Positions 34,971 through 43,529 of a stretch of DNA of 64,000 bases are shown one piece after another (position 1 is the first letter of the stretch; every line of letters starts with the position of its first letter). The translations under genes were made by a program, and so were the position numbers. This stretch comes from Bacteroidales bacterium. GTDB taxonomy: Bacteria; Bacteroidota; Bacteroidia; Bacteroidales; UBA932. Location: the NCBI GenBank assembly GCA_028707695.1, contig JAQWAL010000001.1, forward strand, positions 80,480 through 144,479, written 5' to 3'. The notes beneath the pieces are model-generated. The model saw only the letters and a program-made list of their open reading frames with translations. It made no database searches and was not told the DNA's origin.

Positions 34971-35732
34971 ATGGAGTACAAAATGATAAAAGGGGCAACC
35001 ATAATAGACAAAACTGCCCTATCGGTAAAATTATCCCGCAACTTCCAGGATTACCCTGGCGGATTGGTTTTTGTTGTAGACAAACCTTATGGATGGACCT
35101 CTGCAGATGCAGTCAGGAAACTCAAGTTTTCATTACAAAGGTGGTTTGGGATCAAAAACATCAAGGTTGGACATGCCGGAACCCTGGACCCCTTGGCTAC
35201 AGGCATATTGCTCATATGCGCCGGCAAAGCCACAAAAATTGCAGAGACACTTCAATCCCAACAAAAGGAATATATTGCAGAAATCACATTTGGTGCAACA
35301 ACACCCTCATATGACCTGGAAAAAGAGATAGACAATACTTATCCTTTTGAGCATATAACCCTTGAAGGGATAAAAAACATAATCCCGACATTCCTGGGGG
35401 AACAACAACAACTCCCTCCTATCTTCTCGGCCAAACTGATAGACGGAAAAAGGGCTTATGAATCTGCCCGTGCAGGAGAGCAAGTGAAGATGAAGCCTGC
35501 AACGGTAACCATAAACACAATGGAAATTGCAGAGTGGTCACAACCAATCCTGACAATAGCCATAAGCTGCAGCAAAGGGACATATGTGAGGTCACTTGCC
35601 CGGGATATGGGTGTGGCACTAAACAGCGGAGCCCATCTTACAGGTCTGGTAAGAAGCGGTTCCGGACAATTTAAAATTGCCCAGGCAATTTCTTTTGAAA
35701 ACTTGAAACCTTTTTTTGATTTATCCGTATAA
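34971..35732 (+). CDS. truB: tRNA pseudouridine-55 synthase
   Basis: It isomerises U55 in the T-loop of tRNAs. The 253-residue protein has the motif [15 protein letters not shown] with the catalytic aspartate (about D71), [17 protein letters not shown] near the N-terminus, [21 protein letters not shown], and [16 protein letters not shown]. These cover the TruB family motifs. The first 30 residues before [10 protein letters not shown] are a non-conserved extension. It lies between rpiB and queA and is probably in one transcript with both. Confidence 0.95.
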   Translation: MEYKMIKGATIIDKTALSVKLSRNFQDYPGGLVFVVDKPYGWTSADAVRKLKFSLQRWFGIKNIKVGHAGTLDPLATGILLICAGKATKIAETLQSQQKEYIAEITFGATTPSYDLEKEIDNTYPFEHITLEGIKNIIPTFLGEQQQLPPIFSAKLIDGKRAYESARAGEQVKMKPATVTINTMEIAEWSQPILTIAISCSKGTYVRSLARDMGVALNSGAHLTGLVRSGSGQFKIAQAISFENLKPFFDLSV

Positions 35733-35769
35733 TAAGATACTTGTTTGTTTTTTAACATATCTACATTAT

Positions 35770-36819
35770 ATGAAATTATCCCAATTCAATTACAATTTGA
35801 ATCCCGACCAAATTGCCAAGTACCCGGCAAAGTACCGCGACGAATCCCGCATGATGGTCCTTCACAAAAAAACAGGAGAGATAGAACACAAACTTTTCAA
35901 AGACATCCTGGAATATGCAGGCGAAGAGGACTTGTTCATATTCAATAACACAAAGGTATTTCCAGCCAGGCTATATGGAAACAAAGAAAAAACAGGTGCA
36001 GAGATAGAGGTTTTCCTATTGAGGGAACTCAACCGTGACCAGCGTCTTTGGGATGTCCTGGTAGATCCTGCAAGGAAAATAAGAATAGGGAACAAACTCT
36101 ATTTTGGAGAGAACGACAACCTGGTTGCAGAGGTTATAGACAACACAACCTCCCGTGGAAGGACTCTCAGGTTCCTTTTCGATGGAACCCATGAGGAGTT
36201 CAAAGCCACTCTATACAAGATGGGTGAAATGCCAATTCCAAAATGGATCAGGACAAAAGCAGAAAGTCTGGACACAGAGAGGTACCAAACCATCTTTGCA
36301 GAACACGAAGGAGCAGTAGCTGCCCCTGCAGCTGGCTTGCATTTCAGCAGGGAGCTCATGAAAAGAATGGAAATCAAAGGGATTGACAGCACATATATTA
36401 CCCTGCACATGGGCCTTGGCAACTTCAGGACAGTAGATGTAGAAGATTTATCCAAACATAAAATGGATTCCGAACAAGTAATTATACCTGAATCCAGCGC
36501 ATTGACAATCAATAAAACCAAAGAGAAAGGCAAAAAAGTATTTGCAGTTGGAGTTACTGTCATGAGGGCTATAGAGACATCTGTAACTACAAGGAACGAA
36601 CTCAAACCTTTCGATGGATGGACAAATAAATTCATTTTCCCTCCATACAAGTTTTCCATTGCAGATGCACTTATCTCAAACTTCCAACTCCCTCAAAGCA
36701 CAATGCTCATGACCGCTGCCGCATTTGGCGGATTCGATAATGTCATGAATGCATACAACGTTGCCGCAAAAGAGGGCTACAAATTCGGCACATACGGTGA
36801 TGCGTTGCTAATAATCTGA
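35770..36819 (+). CDS. queA: S-adenosylmethionine:tRNA ribosyltransferase-isomerase
   Basis: It makes epoxyqueuosine in tRNA from preQ1-tRNA and S-adenosylmethionine. The 349-residue protein begins [19 protein letters not shown]. Family landmarks are [54 protein letters not shown]-like [12 protein letters not shown], and [19 protein letters not shown] chose ATG 35770; the open frame extends upstream to 35716 but that part overlaps truB and does not resemble QueA. A strong hairpin with a T-rich tail follows at 36862. Confidence 0.95.
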   Translation: MKLSQFNYNLNPDQIAKYPAKYRDESRMMVLHKKTGEIEHKLFKDILEYAGEEDLFIFNNTKVFPARLYGNKEKTGAEIEVFLLRELNRDQRLWDVLVDPARKIRIGNKLYFGENDNLVAEVIDNTTSRGRTLRFLFDGTHEEFKATLYKMGEMPIPKWIRTKAESLDTERYQTIFAEHEGAVAAPAAGLHFSRELMKRMEIKGIDSTYITLHMGLGNFRTVDVEDLSKHKMDSEQVIIPESSALTINKTKEKGKKVFAVGVTVMRAIETSVTTRNELKPFDGWTNKFIFPPYKFSIADALISNFQLPQSTMLMTAAAFGGFDNVMNAYNVAAKEGYKFGTYGDALLII

Positions 36820-36861
36820 CGGAAGAACAACAAATATCCGATTTGAAAATAATTTATCTGT

Positions 36862-36900
36862 AATAAAGGAAAAAGAGATTCTTTTTCCTTTATTTTTATT
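36862..36900 (+). terminator. Intrinsic terminator after queA, close to dprA start
   Basis: AATAAAGGAAAAAG (36862-36875) and CTTTTTCCTTTATT (36881-36894) pair perfectly over 14 bases around a five-base loop and are followed by TTTATT. It ends only about 17 bases before the dprA ATG, so it either ends the truB-queA transcript or attenuates dprA. Confidence 0.75.
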
Positions 36901-36916
36901 GGGTAATTTATTGTTA

Positions 36917-38035
36917 ATGGAAGAGTGGGAAAAGGTGTGCACCATTGCACTCAACAAAATATTCACATACAATCCCGAAGGCGCAAGGGACCTTGTAGAA
37001 CAAGCGGGGTCTGCTGCAAAAGTATTTGAATTCCTGGGGGACAAACTACCCAAGACAACAAACAATCAAGAGAACAAAAAGGAGGTGGCCACAACGGACA
37101 AACTTCTTGAAGAGGCATACAAGGAGCTCGAATGGGCCAGGCAAAACGATATCGAACTACTTTTTGCCTATGACAAAGAGGGTGACTATCCGGAAAGGCT
37201 TCTCATGTGCAACGACTTTCCCCTCTTACTTTACAAAAGAGGCAACCTCACACTAAACCAGTCTAAGGTGCTTGGCATTGTCGGCACAAGAAGGGCAACA
37301 TCATATGGAAAATCTATCCTTGACAAAATAGTAGAGGAAGTTTCAGATACCATACCGGGCACAGCAATCGTCAGCGGGTTAGCCTATGGCATAGACATAG
37401 AAGCTCATTTGGCAGCAATGAAATACAAACTTCCAACCTTTGCCATACTCGGATGTGCTCCAGACAAAGTCTATCCTGCATCCCACTCATCCCATGCAAA
37501 GAAAATCATATCACAAGGTGCTTTGGTAACTGAATTCCCAAGGAAAAGCGAAGGATATAAAATCAATTTCCTTAGAAGGAACAGGATAATTGCAGGGTTG
37601 TGCGATGCAATCATAATGGTTGAATCCGGCATCAAAGGCGGTTCAACCATAACAGCATCCCTGGCCATGGGTTACAACAGGGAAGTGTTTGCTGTTCCGG
37701 GCAGGGTTACAGATTCAATGTCACAAGGCTGCAACTACCTCATTTCCGAAAACAGGGCTTCAATATTCACCTCTGTGAAAAAGATTGCAGAGGTTATTGG
37801 TTGGGGCTACCAAAGCCATTCTTCGGAGCCGGAGCAAAAAGAGCTCTTTGGCCAAAACAGCACAGAAAAAGAAAAAATATTATTAGCTTTGGAGTCCAAT
37901 GACGGACTGGATATCGGCTCATTAGTCTCCCTCACAGGTATCTCTGCTTCAAATTTGTTGGGACACCTTCTGGAGTTGGAACTGGATGGCAAAATAGCAT
38001 CCTTACCTGGAAAAAGATATTCTGTTTTTAAATGA
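36917..38035 (+). CDS. dprA: DNA-processing protein DprA
   Basis: DprA binds incoming single-stranded DNA and loads RecA during natural transformation. The 372-residue protein has a helical N-terminal domain (1-90), the Rossmann-like core with GIVGTRRATSYG near 116-127, SGLAYGIDIEAHLAAM, GCAPDKVYP, and SEGYKINFLRRNRIIAGL with GIKGGSTITASLA, then a C-terminal winged-helix domain (about 315-372). I chose ATG 36917; a TTG at 36899 lies in the terminator tail. Transformation is not implied by dprA alone because the gene is widely conserved. Confidence 0.93.
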   Translation: MEEWEKVCTIALNKIFTYNPEGARDLVEQAGSAAKVFEFLGDKLPKTTNNQENKKEVATTDKLLEEAYKELEWARQNDIELLFAYDKEGDYPERLLMCNDFPLLLYKRGNLTLNQSKVLGIVGTRRATSYGKSILDKIVEEVSDTIPGTAIVSGLAYGIDIEAHLAAMKYKLPTFAILGCAPDKVYPASHSSHAKKIISQGALVTEFPRKSEGYKINFLRRNRIIAGLCDAIIMVESGIKGGSTITASLAMGYNREVFAVPGRVTDSMSQGCNYLISENRASIFTSVKKIAEVIGWGYQSHSSEPEQKELFGQNSTEKEKILLALESNDGLDIGSLVSLTGISASNLLGHLLELELDGKIASLPGKRYSVFK

Positions 38036-38042
38036 AATTGAA

Positions 38043-38819
38043 TTGGAGTTAATTGATACGCACACACATCTATACGACCAAGCATTTGATGGTGACAGGA
38101 AAGAGGTTGTAAACAGGGCAATACAAAACGGCATAAGCAAAGTCATATTGCCGGACATCGATAGCACCAGCAGGGGCTCTTTGGAAAAACTTGCCGGTGA
38201 ATTCCCCGGGTTTGCATATCCCACAATCGGGCTGCACCCTACATCTGTAGGAATCGGATGGGAGAAAGAACTGGAAATGGTACTGGAAGGTATAGACAAC
38301 AACAAACATACAGCCATAGGAGAAATTGGCATAGACTGCTACTGGTCAAAAGAATTTGTAAAAGAACAGGTGGTAGTTTTCGAAAAACAACTGGAAGCAG
38401 CTTCTCAAGCCAGATTACCTGTTATTATCCACTCCAGGGATGCCACAGAACTAATCCTGGATTCAATCAAAAGACTTAAACATCTTGACCTTAAAGGTGT
38501 ATTCCACGCTTTTTCGGGAAGCCTGGAAACCTACCGTCAAATCAAGGCACTTGGCAATTTCATGTTTGGCATTGGAGGTGTGGTCACATTCAAAAACAGC
38601 AAATTACCCGCAACTGTGTTGGAAATGGACAAAAATAGTTTAATTTTGGAAACAGATGCCCCCTGGCTAACGCCAACTCCTTTCAGGGGAAAGCGCAACG
38701 AGCCGGCACATGTGCAACTTATTGCAAAAAAGATTGCAGAGATTAAGAATTGCGATATTAAAGAGATAGCCCAAACAACTACTACAAATGCAAACAGGTT
38801 ATTCAAATTCATTATCTGA
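38043..38819 (+). CDS. tatD: TatD family metal-dependent hydrolase
   Basis: This TIM-barrel nuclease/hydrolase of the TatD family has 258 residues. Metal ligands are visible: H7 and H9 in IDTHTHLYD, the glutamate in GEIGIDCYW, histidines in IIHSRDA and FHAFSGS, and the aspartate in ETDAPWLTP. The start is a TTG at 38043: no ATG or GTG is available between the dprA stop (38035) and IDTHTH, which must be near the N-terminus. An ATT at 38037 is the only alternative close by. It overlaps the asparaginase by 32 bases. Confidence 0.92.
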   Translation: MELIDTHTHLYDQAFDGDRKEVVNRAIQNGISKVILPDIDSTSRGSLEKLAGEFPGFAYPTIGLHPTSVGIGWEKELEMVLEGIDNNKHTAIGEIGIDCYWSKEFVKEQVVVFEKQLEAASQARLPVIIHSRDATELILDSIKRLKHLDLKGVFHAFSGSLETYRQIKALGNFMFGIGGVVTFKNSKLPATVLEMDKNSLILETDAPWLTPTPFRGKRNEPAHVQLIAKKIAEIKNCDIKEIAQTTTTNANRLFKFII

Positions 38820-39855
38820 AAACAAAGCCAATATACTTTTGATATATACCGGTGGAACCATAGGAATGAGGCAGGATCCTGCAACCTCTGCCTTGGTCCC
38901 TTTCAAGTTCGAAGAGATTTTGCATGAGGTACCCGAGCTGAAAAAAATTGTACATACAATAGACACATACTCCTTTGAACCTCCTGTAGACTCATCTGAC
39001 ATAGAACCATCCAAATGGTCACAAATGGCTCAGCTCATAAAAGAACGGTACTTATCTTACGATGGTTTTGTAATCCTCCACGGAACAGACACCATGTCTT
39101 ACTCTGCCTCTGCCCTTAGTTTTATGCTGGAGAACCTGGAAAAACCTGTGGTATTTACTGGCAGCCAGCTACCTGTTGGCATGTTGAGGACAGACGGAAA
39201 GGAAAACCTCATATCCGCAATAGAGATTGCTGCCTCAAGGGATAACCACGGACGGGCTATAGTTCCCGAAGTGTGCATCTTTTTCGAGAGTGAACTTTAC
39301 AGAGGCAACCGGACCACCAAAGACAATGCAGAAAATTTCAAAGCCTTCAGGTCTCCCAACTATCCACCCCTCGCAAAAGCAGGCATCCACATAAAATACA
39401 ATAAACCATATATAAATTATCCCGGCTTATGGGGCAAGGAATTAAAAATATTAACAGAGACTAACAACAACATTGCCATACTGAAACTTTTCCCGGGGAT
39501 CACAGAAAACACTGTGGAATCAATTTGCAACATACCAGGTTTGAGGGCTCTTATCATAGAAACATATGGGTCCGGGAATGCCACAACTCGTCAATGGTTT
39601 TTGGATATCATAGAAAAAACCTGCAACAAAGGTATTGTTATTCTTAATGTTACCCAATGTCCTGCCGGGAAAGTAGACATGGATGCATACGAAACCGGCA
39701 TCATGCTCAAAAAAGCAGGGGTTGTTGGAGGTTACGATTCTACAGTGGAAGCTGCTGTCTCAAAATTATTTTTTTTAATGGGACATTATTCTGATATCAA
39801 AATAATTAAGAAGCTACTTAACCAAAATCTTAAAGGAGAAATTTCAATCAATTAG
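38788..39855 (+). CDS. ansA: Type I (cytoplasmic) L-asparaginase
   Basis: It hydrolyses asparagine to aspartate and ammonia. The 355-residue protein has the catalytic threonine T21 in LIYTGGTIGM and the second site HGTDTM (97-102, T99-D100). FTGSQLP and the late IVILNVTQCPAGKVD follow. No signal peptide is present, which fits the type I enzyme. Its ATG is inside the tatD 3' end (32-base overlap), so the two are coupled. Its product aspartate could feed aspA elsewhere in the window (inference). Confidence 0.92.
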   Translation: MQTGYSNSLSENKANILLIYTGGTIGMRQDPATSALVPFKFEEILHEVPELKKIVHTIDTYSFEPPVDSSDIEPSKWSQMAQLIKERYLSYDGFVILHGTDTMSYSASALSFMLENLEKPVVFTGSQLPVGMLRTDGKENLISAIEIAASRDNHGRAIVPEVCIFFESELYRGNRTTKDNAENFKAFRSPNYPPLAKAGIHIKYNKPYINYPGLWGKELKILTETNNNIAILKLFPGITENTVESICNIPGLRALIIETYGSGNATTRQWFLDIIEKTCNKGIVILNVTQCPAGKVDMDAYETGIMLKKAGVVGGYDSTVEAAVSKLFFLMGHYSDIKIIKKLLNQNLKGEISIN

Positions 39856-39960
39856 TGTTTATTTAAAAAATCTTTCTAAATTGCACGATAATTGGCTTTA
39901 CTACGTAAACAGATAACTATTTAAAATACATTGTTTAATACTTTAATCATTCAAAAATTT

Positions 39961-40701
39961 ATGAAAAAATTTTTCATGTTTTTGGCAGTACTTGGTTTCA
40001 TTACCATTTCTGCACAGTATGCTGCTGCTCAAACACCGGACCCTGCATCTGACCTGACAGTTCAACAGGAAATGCCTATCCACCAGCAGCTTAAAACTAA
40101 ATTTATCGAAGGTGGAGCTGGTTTCATGGCCAGTATCCTGATGTGTTTGATCTTTGGTCTGGCAATCGCCATCGAAAGGATCATTTACCTGAATATGGCA
40201 AGCACCAACACCGATAAACTACTCAGGAAAATTGAAGAAGCAATGGCCAATGGCGGAGTTGAGGCTGCAAAAGATGTATGCCGAAACACCAGAGGTCCTG
40301 TTGCAAGTATCTTCTACCAAGGTCTTGCACGTGCCGACGAAGGTATAGAGGTTGTTGAAAAATCAGTGGTTTCATACGGTTCTGTTCAAATGAGCCAGCT
40401 GGAAAACGGTCTTTCATGGATTTCCCTCTTTATCTCAATTGCTCCTATGTTGGGTTTCATGGGTACTGTTATTGGTATGATTGGTGCTTTCGACGCTATC
40501 GAGGCAGCCGGTGATATCTCCCCCAACCTTGTTGCCGGTGGTATTAAAGTTGCTCTTATCACTACCGTTACCGGTCTTATCGTAGCGATTATCCTCCAGA
40601 TTTTCTACAACTACCTGATTGCAAAAATCGACGGTATCGTTGTTACAATGGAAGATGCTTCAATCTCGCTTATCGATATTTTGGTAAAAGCTAAAAAATA
40701 A
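39961..40701 (+). CDS. exbB: MotA/TolQ/ExbB proton channel protein
   Basis: This is the proton-channel subunit that powers TonB or a Tol-like system. The 246-residue protein has an N-terminal signal-like hydrophobic stretch (MKKFFMFLAVLGFITISAQYAAAQ), then three membrane segments around 45-70, 155-180 and 195-220. The family signature includes WISLFISIAPMLGFMGTVIGMIGAFDAI and ALITTVTGLIVAI. I chose ATG 39961 because the signal begins there; the open frame extends back to 39931 without a match. It is followed in tight order by a membrane protein and two ExbD genes. Confidence 0.92.
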   Translation: MKKFFMFLAVLGFITISAQYAAAQTPDPASDLTVQQEMPIHQQLKTKFIEGGAGFMASILMCLIFGLAIAIERIIYLNMASTNTDKLLRKIEEAMANGGVEAAKDVCRNTRGPVASIFYQGLARADEGIEVVEKSVVSYGSVQMSQLENGLSWISLFISIAPMLGFMGTVIGMIGAFDAIEAAGDISPNLVAGGIKVALITTVTGLIVAIILQIFYNYLIAKIDGIVVTMEDASISLIDILVKAKK

Positions 40702-40708
40702 TTGAATT

Positions 40709-41119
40709 ATGTCAAAATTCGCAAAATATATCTTATTCCTGCTTTTCGGGCTGGGAGTATTGCTTACAATTCTGTTCTTCATCAATCAGGATGGCATGCT
40801 GGACACTTACCTGTTCTATGCTTACCTGCTGTTTGGAATAGCAGCTGTTTTGGCGATAGTTCTTCCGCTGATTAGCATGGCCCAGAATCCCAAGGCACTT
40901 AAGAAAGTCTTGTTCGGGATTTTGCTGGCTGCAGGACTTGTGGTTGTATCCTATCTGCTGGCTTCCGGAGACCCGGTAGCTGTAAACCTGGCCGAAGAGC
41001 CCACTGCTTTTACATATAAAATCACAGACACCGGTCTGATTCTTACATATATACTGCTAGCCGTATCGTTCTTTTCAATAATTGCCGGCAGTGTTATGAA
41101 CATGGTTAAAAACCGCTAA
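40709..41119 (+). CDS. Four-helix membrane protein between exbB and exbD
   Basis: This 136-residue integral membrane protein has four hydrophobic segments (about 7-24, 35-56, 67-85 and 108-130). The loop between the last two is short and acidic (SGDPVAVNLAEEPTAFTYKITD). I recognise no domain. It lies seven bases after exbB and 13 before exbD, an arrangement seen in many Bacteroidetes exbB-exbD loci. It may be an accessory subunit of the proton channel, but this rests on location only. Confidence 0.8.
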   Translation: MSKFAKYILFLLFGLGVLLTILFFINQDGMLDTYLFYAYLLFGIAAVLAIVLPLISMAQNPKALKKVLFGILLAAGLVVVSYLLASGDPVAVNLAEEPTAFTYKITDTGLILTYILLAVSFFSIIAGSVMNMVKNR

Positions 41120-41132
41120 TTAATTTAATAAT

Positions 41133-41705
41133 ATGGCAAGACCAACACAGGAAATTAACGCAGGCTCAATGGCAGACATTGCCTTTTTGCTGCTTATATT
41201 CTTCCTCATGGTAACAACCATGGACACGGAGACAGGTCTTCAGCGTCGTCTTCCTCCTATGCCGGATGAAAACCAGCAGCAAGAGGATGTCAAGATCAAC
41301 AAGCGTAATATCCTTGTTGTAAGGCTTAATGACTACGACAGACTTTTCGCCGGTGGAGATATGATGGATGTCTCCATGTTGAAGGATAAAGCCAAAGAGT
41401 TCCTTTTGAATCCTGCAAACAATGAAAATCTTCCTGAGAGGGAAATCAAACCTATAGAAGGTTTTGGCAACTTCGCCGTATCAAAGGGAGTTATCTCTCT
41501 GCAAAACACTCGCGGAACAAGCTACAAAGCCTATATTGCAGTTCAAAATGAACTAGTAAAGGCTGTCAACGAAATCCGTGATGAGTTTTCTTTACAAAAC
41601 TTCGGAAAGGTATACATTGCCCTGGACGAAGAAAAACAAAGAATAGTCAGGGAGGCTATCCCTCAGAATATCTCTGAGGCAGAACCTAAAGATACAGGCA
41701 GGTAA
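41133..41705 (+). CDS. exbD: ExbD/TolR family protein, first copy
   Basis: This bitopic partner of ExbB has 190 residues. A short N-terminus (RPTQEINAGSMADIAFLLLIFFLM) contains the essential membrane aspartate (D15 of MADIAF), used for proton transfer. The periplasmic domain follows after MVTTMDTETGL. It carries a segment of extra length (about 90-140) compared with ordinary ExbD. The next gene is a second ExbD, so the ring may contain two ExbD types. Confidence 0.92.
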   Translation: MARPTQEINAGSMADIAFLLLIFFLMVTTMDTETGLQRRLPPMPDENQQQEDVKINKRNILVVRLNDYDRLFAGGDMMDVSMLKDKAKEFLLNPANNENLPEREIKPIEGFGNFAVSKGVISLQNTRGTSYKAYIAVQNELVKAVNEIRDEFSLQNFGKVYIALDEEKQRIVREAIPQNISEAEPKDTGR

Positions 41706-41733
41706 TAATAGAAATCATAAAAAGAGAGTAATT

Positions 41734-42198
41734 ATGGCAAAGTTTTCGAAAAAAGGGAAAAAATCGGCTCCGGCACTTAGTACTGCCTCACTTCCCGATA
41801 TTGTCTTCATGATTCTGTTCTTCTTCATGGTTTCTACTACTATGCGCCAAACAGACCGTCTGGTAAATGTAAAATTGCCAGAGGCCTCAGAAGTTGCAAA
41901 ACTTGAAAGGAAAGACTTGGCTGCATACATATATGTCGGGACCCCTATTGCAAGCCGTCAGGCTCAATTTGGTACCGATGCACGTATACAGCTGAACGAT
42001 TCTTTCAAAACGGTAGATGACATCAGGGACTTTATTGCAGCGGAACGTGAAACACTAAGTGAAGCAGACCGCTCATTCATGACAGTCAATATCAAGGCAG
42101 ACGAAAATGTCCGGATGGGTATCGTAACAGATATCAAACAAGAATTAAGAAGGACATCTGCATTGAGGATAATGTACAATGCTAGAAAAGCTCAATAG
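41734..42198 (+). CDS. exbD: ExbD/TolR family protein, second copy
   Basis: This second ExbD has 154 residues. The membrane segment is near 21-42 (SLPDIVFMILFFFMVSTTM), with the conserved aspartate D24 in LPDIVF. The periplasmic part ends EDVRMGIV-like (ADENVRMGIVTDIKQELRR), the usual TolR fold. It is shorter than the first copy and differs in sequence, so it is a paralogue rather than a recent duplicate. A hairpin terminator follows. Confidence 0.92.
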   Translation: MAKFSKKGKKSAPALSTASLPDIVFMILFFFMVSTTMRQTDRLVNVKLPEASEVAKLERKDLAAYIYVGTPIASRQAQFGTDARIQLNDSFKTVDDIRDFIAAERETLSEADRSFMTVNIKADENVRMGIVTDIKQELRRTSALRIMYNARKAQ

Positions 42199-42225
42199 CT
42201 TCTCTAACAATTAATATTCAGGAAC

Positions 42226-42260
42226 AGGGTGGCTTTTGAACATAAAGGCACCCTTTCTTG
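42226..42260 (+). terminator. Imperfect hairpin after the exbD genes
   Basis: AGGGTGGCTTT (42226-42236) pairs with AAAGGCACCCT (42244-42254) with a single G-G mismatch and is followed by TTCTTG. It would end the exbB-exbD operon ahead of the phosphatase gene. Confidence 0.55.
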
Positions 42261-42288
42261 TATATAACTATAATCAAATACCAAAATC

Positions 42289-43512
42289 ATGGACAAAAGA
42301 ATTTTCACTTCACTATTACTAGTGCTCTTCTTAACCACCACCCTTTCTGCACAAGATGGGATGAGAAGAAGAGTCATGCAACAACCTAAATTTGTATTCC
42401 TGTTCATAGGAGATGGAATGGGGCATGGCCAGGTTTCAATGGCAGAGGCATACCTCTCCTCACAAAAAGAGGAAATTTCAAACACTCCTATATCATTCAC
42501 AAAATTCCCGGTTATGGGAATGCAAACTACTTACTCTGCAAACTCATACATCACCTGTTCTTCGGCAGCCGGGACTGCGCTTTCTACCGGACATAAAACA
42601 AACAACGGAATGCTGGGAGTAGATCCACAAGGTAATAAACTGGAAAGCATCAGCTATAAGATCCATCGCAAAGGGATCCCGGTAGGGATTGTCTCCAGTG
42701 TTACAATTGACCATGCAACCCCTGCTGCTTTTTATGCAAATAGCAACAGCCGTAACAACTACTACGAAATTGCAACACAAATTCCTCAAACAGGGTTTGA
42801 ATTTTTTGGTGGTGGTGGATTTGCCCAACCTACAGGTCCGGACAAAGATCAAAAAAACATATACCAAGTTTTGGAAGAGGGTGGCTACACAGTTGCAAGG
42901 GGCATTAAAGAGTACGCTGCTGCAAGAGGCAAAGGCAAAATAGCATTCTTTCAGGACAAAGGCAAAGAGGCTGACCTGCCATATGCCATAGACAGGAAAG
43001 AAAACGATTTATGCCTGGCACAAGTGGTAGCGGCTGCGGTAGATCATCTATACGGCACCAAAGGGTTTTTCATTATGGCCGAAGGTGGCAAAATCGACTG
43101 GGCCGGACATAGCAACGATGGCAAAGCCAATATTCTGGAAGTACTGGATTTTGCAACAGCTGTACAAGTAGCATATAATTTCTACGAGAAATACCCCAAT
43201 GAAACCCTCATAGTAGTTACTGCCGACCATGAAACAGGTGGGATGACACTAGGAGATGAAAAAAATTACGTTCTGGCCCTCCAACAACTGGAACCTCAAA
43301 AAATCTCCTATGCGGTTGCAACAGACCAACAAAAAGAGGAATTCTCCCAATTGAACAAGAAAGCCAAAATTGGCTGGACAACAACCGGCCACACCGGTGT
43401 AGCAGTCCCTGTATACGCTATCGGGCCGGGCAGCAGGCTTTTCTCCGGAAGGATAGACAACACCGAAATACCTAAAAAAATCCTTCAGGCAATGGGCATT
43501 GAAATGGAATAA
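42289..43512 (+). CDS. Periplasmic alkaline phosphatase
   Basis: This 407-residue secreted metal-dependent phosphomonoesterase has a signal peptide (about 1-22). The metal-binding DGMG motif (D42 in IGDGMGHGQ) and the catalytic region ITCSSAAGTALSTGHKT (88-104) place the nucleophile at S91. In the classic enzyme the residue before the serine is aspartate (T-D-S-A-A); here it is C90. Later metal sites are DHATPAA, the stretch GGKIDWAGHSND, and TADHETGG (histidine ligands). It may scavenge phosphate from organic esters. Substrate preference is open. It lies after the exbD terminator and 17 bases from the GHL10 gene. Confidence 0.92.
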   Translation: MDKRIFTSLLLVLFLTTTLSAQDGMRRRVMQQPKFVFLFIGDGMGHGQVSMAEAYLSSQKEEISNTPISFTKFPVMGMQTTYSANSYITCSSAAGTALSTGHKTNNGMLGVDPQGNKLESISYKIHRKGIPVGIVSSVTIDHATPAAFYANSNSRNNYYEIATQIPQTGFEFFGGGGFAQPTGPDKDQKNIYQVLEEGGYTVARGIKEYAAARGKGKIAFFQDKGKEADLPYAIDRKENDLCLAQVVAAAVDHLYGTKGFFIMAEGGKIDWAGHSNDGKANILEVLDFATAVQVAYNFYEKYPNETLIVVTADHETGGMTLGDEKNYVLALQQLEPQKISYAVATDQQKEEFSQLNKKAKIGWTTTGHTGVAVPVYAIGPGSRLFSGRIDNTEIPKKILQAMGIEME

Positions 43513-43529
43513 TTATATTATTTAGGCAA

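Noticed and set aside
36099..36659. 186-codon open frame antisense to queA
   Set aside because: Shadow of the queA coding frame; no domain or start signal.
39856..39960. Promoter for the exbB operon
   Set aside because: TTG at 39892 with TAACTATT 19 bases later is only a partial -7 match; I see no reliable element in this 105-base gap.
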